64,000 bases of DNA. Origin: Xestospongia bergquistia. Lineage: Eukaryota; Porifera; Demospongiae; Haplosclerida; Petrosiidae. Positions 60,166 to 64,000 of the stretch are shown here, piece after piece. The notes under the pieces were generated by a model. The model made no database searches and was not told the origin of the DNA. It worked only from the letters and a program-made list of their open reading frames with translations. Each line of letters opens with the position of its first letter. The stretch's first letter is position 1. The position numbers were made by a program, and so were the translations under genes. The stretch covers positions 3,633,501 through 3,697,500 of the forward strand of contig OZ014414.1 in NCBI GenBank assembly GCA_963965975.1, written 5' to 3'.

Positions 60166-60439
60166 AAAACTTATCATTTTAAGAATTATTAGAGAAACAT
60201 TTTTTGAGGTTTGACTTCGATTTCTCTAACATTGATTTAGAATGTTGAATAATATTTTCTCTTCTAAGCTTTGTTTTGATCACTGTGTTAAAAAAATTGC
60301 TAGCATGGAATTCAGTACAGAAATGTGATATTTTCATCAAGTTTTATATGTGTTTCTTTTACAAGAAAACTATTTCTTATGATTGGAAATATTGTACATG
60401 GTATAATCCCATTTAATGGAAACTTATGGGAATATTTGA

Positions 60440-60780
60440 ACATTCAACAGTGTTTTTATTAGGTGCTCACTCCAAAATAGCAGTGAAGGACAAGTATTGA
60501 AGCATTGGTTGTTTAATATTGAACTGTTCATTTTAAATTGTTTATAAATGAAGTGTTAAGTATATTATTGCTCAGTTATAATTACTGTACATTTTGCTTT
60601 TGTAACAAATCCACAATTAAAAAAGCCAGCCTTTTTTTAGTGCACAGACTATTGAAGATCTATAGTTTGTTAGATCCAGCAACTGTCAGACAGAGGTAAT
60701 GCTCATTATTGTCGTTAACTGTATATAGTTTAACACATCTTGCATAAATTAGTGTTAAAGCAGTTATTCAAGTAATGAAG
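60440..60780. repeat. Dispersed repeat, inverted copy of 7730-8230
   Basis: Reverse-complement similarity to 7.7-8.2 kb is clear: AAAAAGGCTGGCTT, TTAATTGTGGATTTGTTACA, CTGAGCAATATACTTAACAC and GGAGTGAGCACCTAATA occur in the same order. No coding frame is apparent. A family of dispersed elements is likely. Confidence 0.75.
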
Positions 60781-61082
60781 GCTTCTTAATAATTGATGTA
60801 GTCGTGTCCTTCATGTGCAATGTGACTTACATTTACACAATATATAAATGTAATGTGTTATAATGATAATTACGGAAGCCGCAGACGGACATTCCAATTC
60901 CGATTTCTTATTTCTTCCGAGCACCTTGCGCATTTGAAAAATTAAGTATCTACCTTTTATAATTATTTTTTGGCTTCCGTATGAATAGCAGAACTTCCGT
61001 TTAAAAAACACGAGGTTTCACGTGTGTCATTTTCCTGTTTTAGCACGAGGTTGGTTAGTTTGTTTGTAAACAGATTGTTAGC

Positions 61083-61196
61083 ATGGACCCTGAATTCAGG
61101 GAATCTTTAGTCACGAGAGGTATAAAACGAGAAAGTATAGATTTGCTTTCAAAAAAGTACAACTTATTCTATGAAGTCTTGTATAAAGAAATCTGA
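61083..61196 (+). other. Short ORF, 37 codons, unidentified
   Basis: ATG at 61083 opens a frame starting MDPEFRESLVTRGIKRESID and ending in TGA. It is preceded by a CACGTG-containing, G+C-richer stretch. It could be a first exon of a transposon gene; no splice continuation is recognised. Confidence 0.25.
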
Positions 61197-61473
61197 AGAA
61201 AAGGAATTAAAACTCTTTCCAATTTAACTGTAGAATTTCCAATTTGCTTTTTTTCTGCCAAATAATGTCAATTTATAGATATTGTAACAGAAAAATGTCA
61301 CAATATTTGCAGAAATTGATGTTTAGTAGTAGTTTTACGCAGATTTTAAGTTAATTGTGCATAAAGTGATTAAAAATTAACATATTTTGCAGAAACAAAT
61401 ATTTGCGTTAAAATAACCCAAACTACACTAATTGTTCAGAAAAAGTTGCTAATCTACAAAATGTTTTATTCTA

Positions 61474-64000
61474 TTAATTATTTCTGTACAATAACTTCAT
61501 AAGTGTCACTATGTCTTGTGGAAGACGAAATTCTTCAATTGTTGGTACTGTGAAGTTGAGAACTACTTGTCCTCCATGAATCCTATCAATCCATGGCACA
61601 TAATCACCATTTGGTCTTTGCCTTGATGGTTTCCACTTTCTGCAATAAGTGCCATCATACCACCTCACTTCTATATTACTGTCGTCCTTTGCACCTGCAA
61701 CTAGAACTCGATAAATGACAGGTTCATCAGTCCATTCATCATGGCGTATTGCAACAAAAGAGCCTTCCTTGAAAGTGTTAGATGATACAACTTTTATAAG
61801 TGCTCCTCTTTGTTGTAATGCTATCAATGATCTTGAAATTTCAAGACAGTTGCTTTCAAAGGCATATATTACATGCTATCAATGATCTTGAAATTTCAAG
61901 ACAGTTGCTTTCAAAGGCACATATTACATGCTATCAATGATCTTGAAATTTCAAGACAGTTGCTTTCAAAGGCATATATTACATGCTATCAATGATCTTG
62001 AAATTTCAAGACAATATTTTATGAAGGCACATATAATACTTATGAATGAGGATGTTATGATGGTTATGGTTATCTTAAAAGCTCTTTTTCTCACTTTTGG
62101 TATCTCTTTATTGCTACAGGTTTGAAGTTTATCTGAGATAACTGGAGCTGGTGGTGATTCCCTATTTGTATCTTTCAATTGGCTCAGAATATCTGTTAGA
62201 GGCCATGTACATTCAGTTGTTTCTATGAAGACAATATTTAAAGAGTATATTATGAAAATCTATAATTTTATTATTCAAATATGTTTAGTTTTAAGCATAA
62301 TGAATCCATGAATGCAATGGTTTGACAAGTATATGGCTGTTTATCATATATATGTTCTGACCTTCAACACATTTAGCCTCCAGGTTCTCAAGAAATGTTT
62401 TCCATGATGTTTTCTCTTCTTGAGACAAACACAAATATTTAGGAAGACTATTATAGAAGGCAGGTAAGTCCAGTTTATCCAACTTGGGTTTTAGTACAAC
62501 TGGTGATAAGCCATCAGGCATCTCCTAATGAATGAGGGAAAATACCATCATCAACAACTTAACACTACAGTTCTGCCTCACACACTTTTAGCAAAAACAA
62601 TCCAGAATTGTCCTGGGGTTCCCAAACATCATTACTCCGTCTCTTGTAGTGCATTTCTACATTAATGCCATCAGCACCAGTAGTAAATCTTTGGATGAAG
62701 TAGTGTTATCGTTACGATAAATATGAGGGAATACCTGAAGATGTGAGGATAAGAATGATTGTGAAGTTCATTGGCTACAGGTAAAATCCATGATTTTACA
62801 TCATACATACTATCCAACACAAACACATCACGCACTGTTTGGTTGACTTCTTTACATCCTGAGACAAGATCTATGAATAAAATATGAAAGTGGATACATT
62901 ATGATTTACTTTTGGTACCTGTGACAGTAAAGGCATTGTTTTTCTTTAGCCACCTACCAATGTTCCCAAAAAGAGCATCAATGTCTTCATGAGTGTGTCC
63001 AACCATAAGAAAGCCAACTTGAACCTATAATATTGTAATATTAAGAAATTGATGGCATTATAATACAGTTACCTCAACGAAAATTTTGAGTTGTACTAGT
63101 AATGATAAAAAGGTCAGAACACATCGATTTTTATTCTCTCTAGCTGTGTTATCAAGCTGCAAGAATAGCTTTTTAGGCAAAGGTCTCTCAGATTGTATTA
63201 ACTTAGTGAAAAAAATTGAAATAACCTGAACCAAAAAAGAAGTTGATTGCAAAGCAAAACAACCTCAATGGTATCCAGTAACAAAGTTGCATTTACAAAA
63301 AAAATTATAAATGAGCAGGAGGAGCAATTTTCCTGGATAGATCAATAAATATTTCTATGGTTGATGAATTCACCTTTATAAGAATGTTGCATGTTAGATT
63401 AGGATCATGTGGCCATTGCAAAAAGTCAAGAAATGTATAAGCTCCATGACCATGAATAATGACACCAGTGAGATGAGTACGCAAGTGCCATAGGTTAACA
63501 TCTGACTTCATCAGTCGTTTAGAATGAGGTAAATTGGTGGAATTTTGATCCATCCCATCAATAATAATGATATAATTGAATAGTCTGTCTCAGCTCGTTC
63601 TCTGATAGCATGATACCTTTTCCTTTGCTCCCAATACCAGTATATTGACTCATAATAGTGATGTTATTGTATTAAAAGTGAACTCACATTGTAAATTTGT
63701 GTGTTTTTCCATTAGAGTATTTAAATCTTTAATTTTTCTGGGGTTCATACTTTTCTCCTTCTCTGCCTTTATCATAGAACAAATGTCACATTTTGTGAAC
63801 CTATTTTTCTAAGAAAGATCCAGTGTAGTTTTAGAGCATTGTTCTGGTTGTACATATATATGTATGTATGTATGTATCTATTTATACATGTATACACTAA
63901 ATAGATAATAATTATAATCAAATAAATGACTGTATTTATATTCATATATGTTCCTACTTTTGGAATTGTGACATGTGGAAAATGATCATCCCATGTCTCC
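61474..64000 (-). CDS. DUF7869-type transposon-derived gene, multi-exon, 5' end beyond window
   Basis: Exons from splice motifs: 63958-64000 (TWDDHFPHVTIP), 63688-63808 (RFTKCDICSMIKAEK), 63374-63627 (RKRYHAIRERA, then DGMDQNSTNLPH and NLWHLRTHLTGVIIHG), 63073-63225 (LFLQLDNTARENKNRCVLTF), about 62958-63024 (VGFLMVGHTHEDIDALFG), about 62738-62871 (VFVLDSMYDVKSWI, HNHSYPHIF), about 62557-62690, about 62357-62525 (MPDGLSPVVLKPKLD) and a last part ending at 61474 (FVAIRHDEW, VRWYDGTYCRKWKPSRQRP, VPWIDRIHGGQVVLNF). LDNTARENKN and VGHTHEDID are the signature blocks of DUF7869 proteins, whose activity is unknown; a transposase-like RNase H fold is plausible. A one-base shift near 63575 and a 55-bp tandem repeat near 61.9 kb may disrupt it. 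Confidence 0.6.
61819..62033. repeat. Four tandem 55-bp units inside the DUF7869 gene
   Basis: TGCTATCAATGATCTTGAAA begins units at 61819, 61874, 61929 and 61984. The first three are almost identical. Because 55 is not a multiple of three, each extra unit shifts the minus-strand frame that reads CLEISRSLIA. Confidence 0.9.

Noticed and set aside
60860..60985. Possible MITE with TACGGAAGCC / GGCTTCCGTA
   Set aside because: Only a 10-bp inverted pair is visible, no clear target duplication, and the similarity to 38.2-38.5 kb is patchy.

Overview
The window looks like a piece of a sponge (demosponge, Amphimedon-like) nuclear genome. This is an inference. It rests on the strong A+T bias, short spliced exons with clean GT/AG borders, ankyrin/Roc-COR/death-domain genes, DUF7869 and HIRAN-type proteins, and dense mobile DNA. 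Nothing prokaryotic is visible, and I found no tRNA, rRNA or CRISPR array.

Layout. 0-8.4 kb: minus-strand exons of an ankyrin / Roc-COR GTPase / death-domain gene, a DAPK- or ROCO-like architecture, with one in-frame TGA. 4.4-5.7 kb and 8.9-13.2 kb: two arrays of the same ~140-bp satellite in opposite orientation. 13.2-29.2 kb: a 16-kb imperfect palindrome. Its centre holds a DDE integrase gene (plus strand) facing a nine-exon HECT ubiquitin-ligase-like gene (minus strand). Its arms hold older, decayed HECT, integrase and reverse-transcriptase relics, a ~186-bp satellite and trinucleotide repeats. 29.2-33.5 kb: duplicated non-coding blocks and a truncated third copy of the Roc-COR exon (plus strand). 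35.7-39.3 kb: a second, frameshifted copy of the Roc-COR exon with its duplicated intron.

39.6-47.9 kb: a TA-flanked element with ~400-bp terminal inverted repeats. It carries pogo-type transposase pieces, an array of 72-nt microexons and a Ulp1-like protease/PHD-finger exon. A 4-kb Gmr1-like LTR retrotransposon with integrase placed before reverse transcriptase is inserted inside it, flanked by a perfect TACAT duplication. 48.7-49.9 kb: a fossil hAT element. 51.5-56.2 kb: a minus-strand gene with two tandem death-domain exons. One of its introns contains an 804-bp TIR element bearing a HIRAN-type ORF. 57.1-60.2 kb: a second integrase relic and two transposase fragments. 61.5-64 kb: a minus-strand DUF7869 gene that runs off the window and contains a 55-bp tandem repeat.

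The host genes are death-fold signalling genes; most of the rest is nested mobile DNA. The most unusual item is the pairing of a DDE integrase with a HECT-type E3 ligase, seen convergent in the centre and in tandem as relics in both arms. This suggests a transposon that carries a ubiquitin ligase. Coordinates of exons are read from splice motifs by eye; no similarity search was possible.
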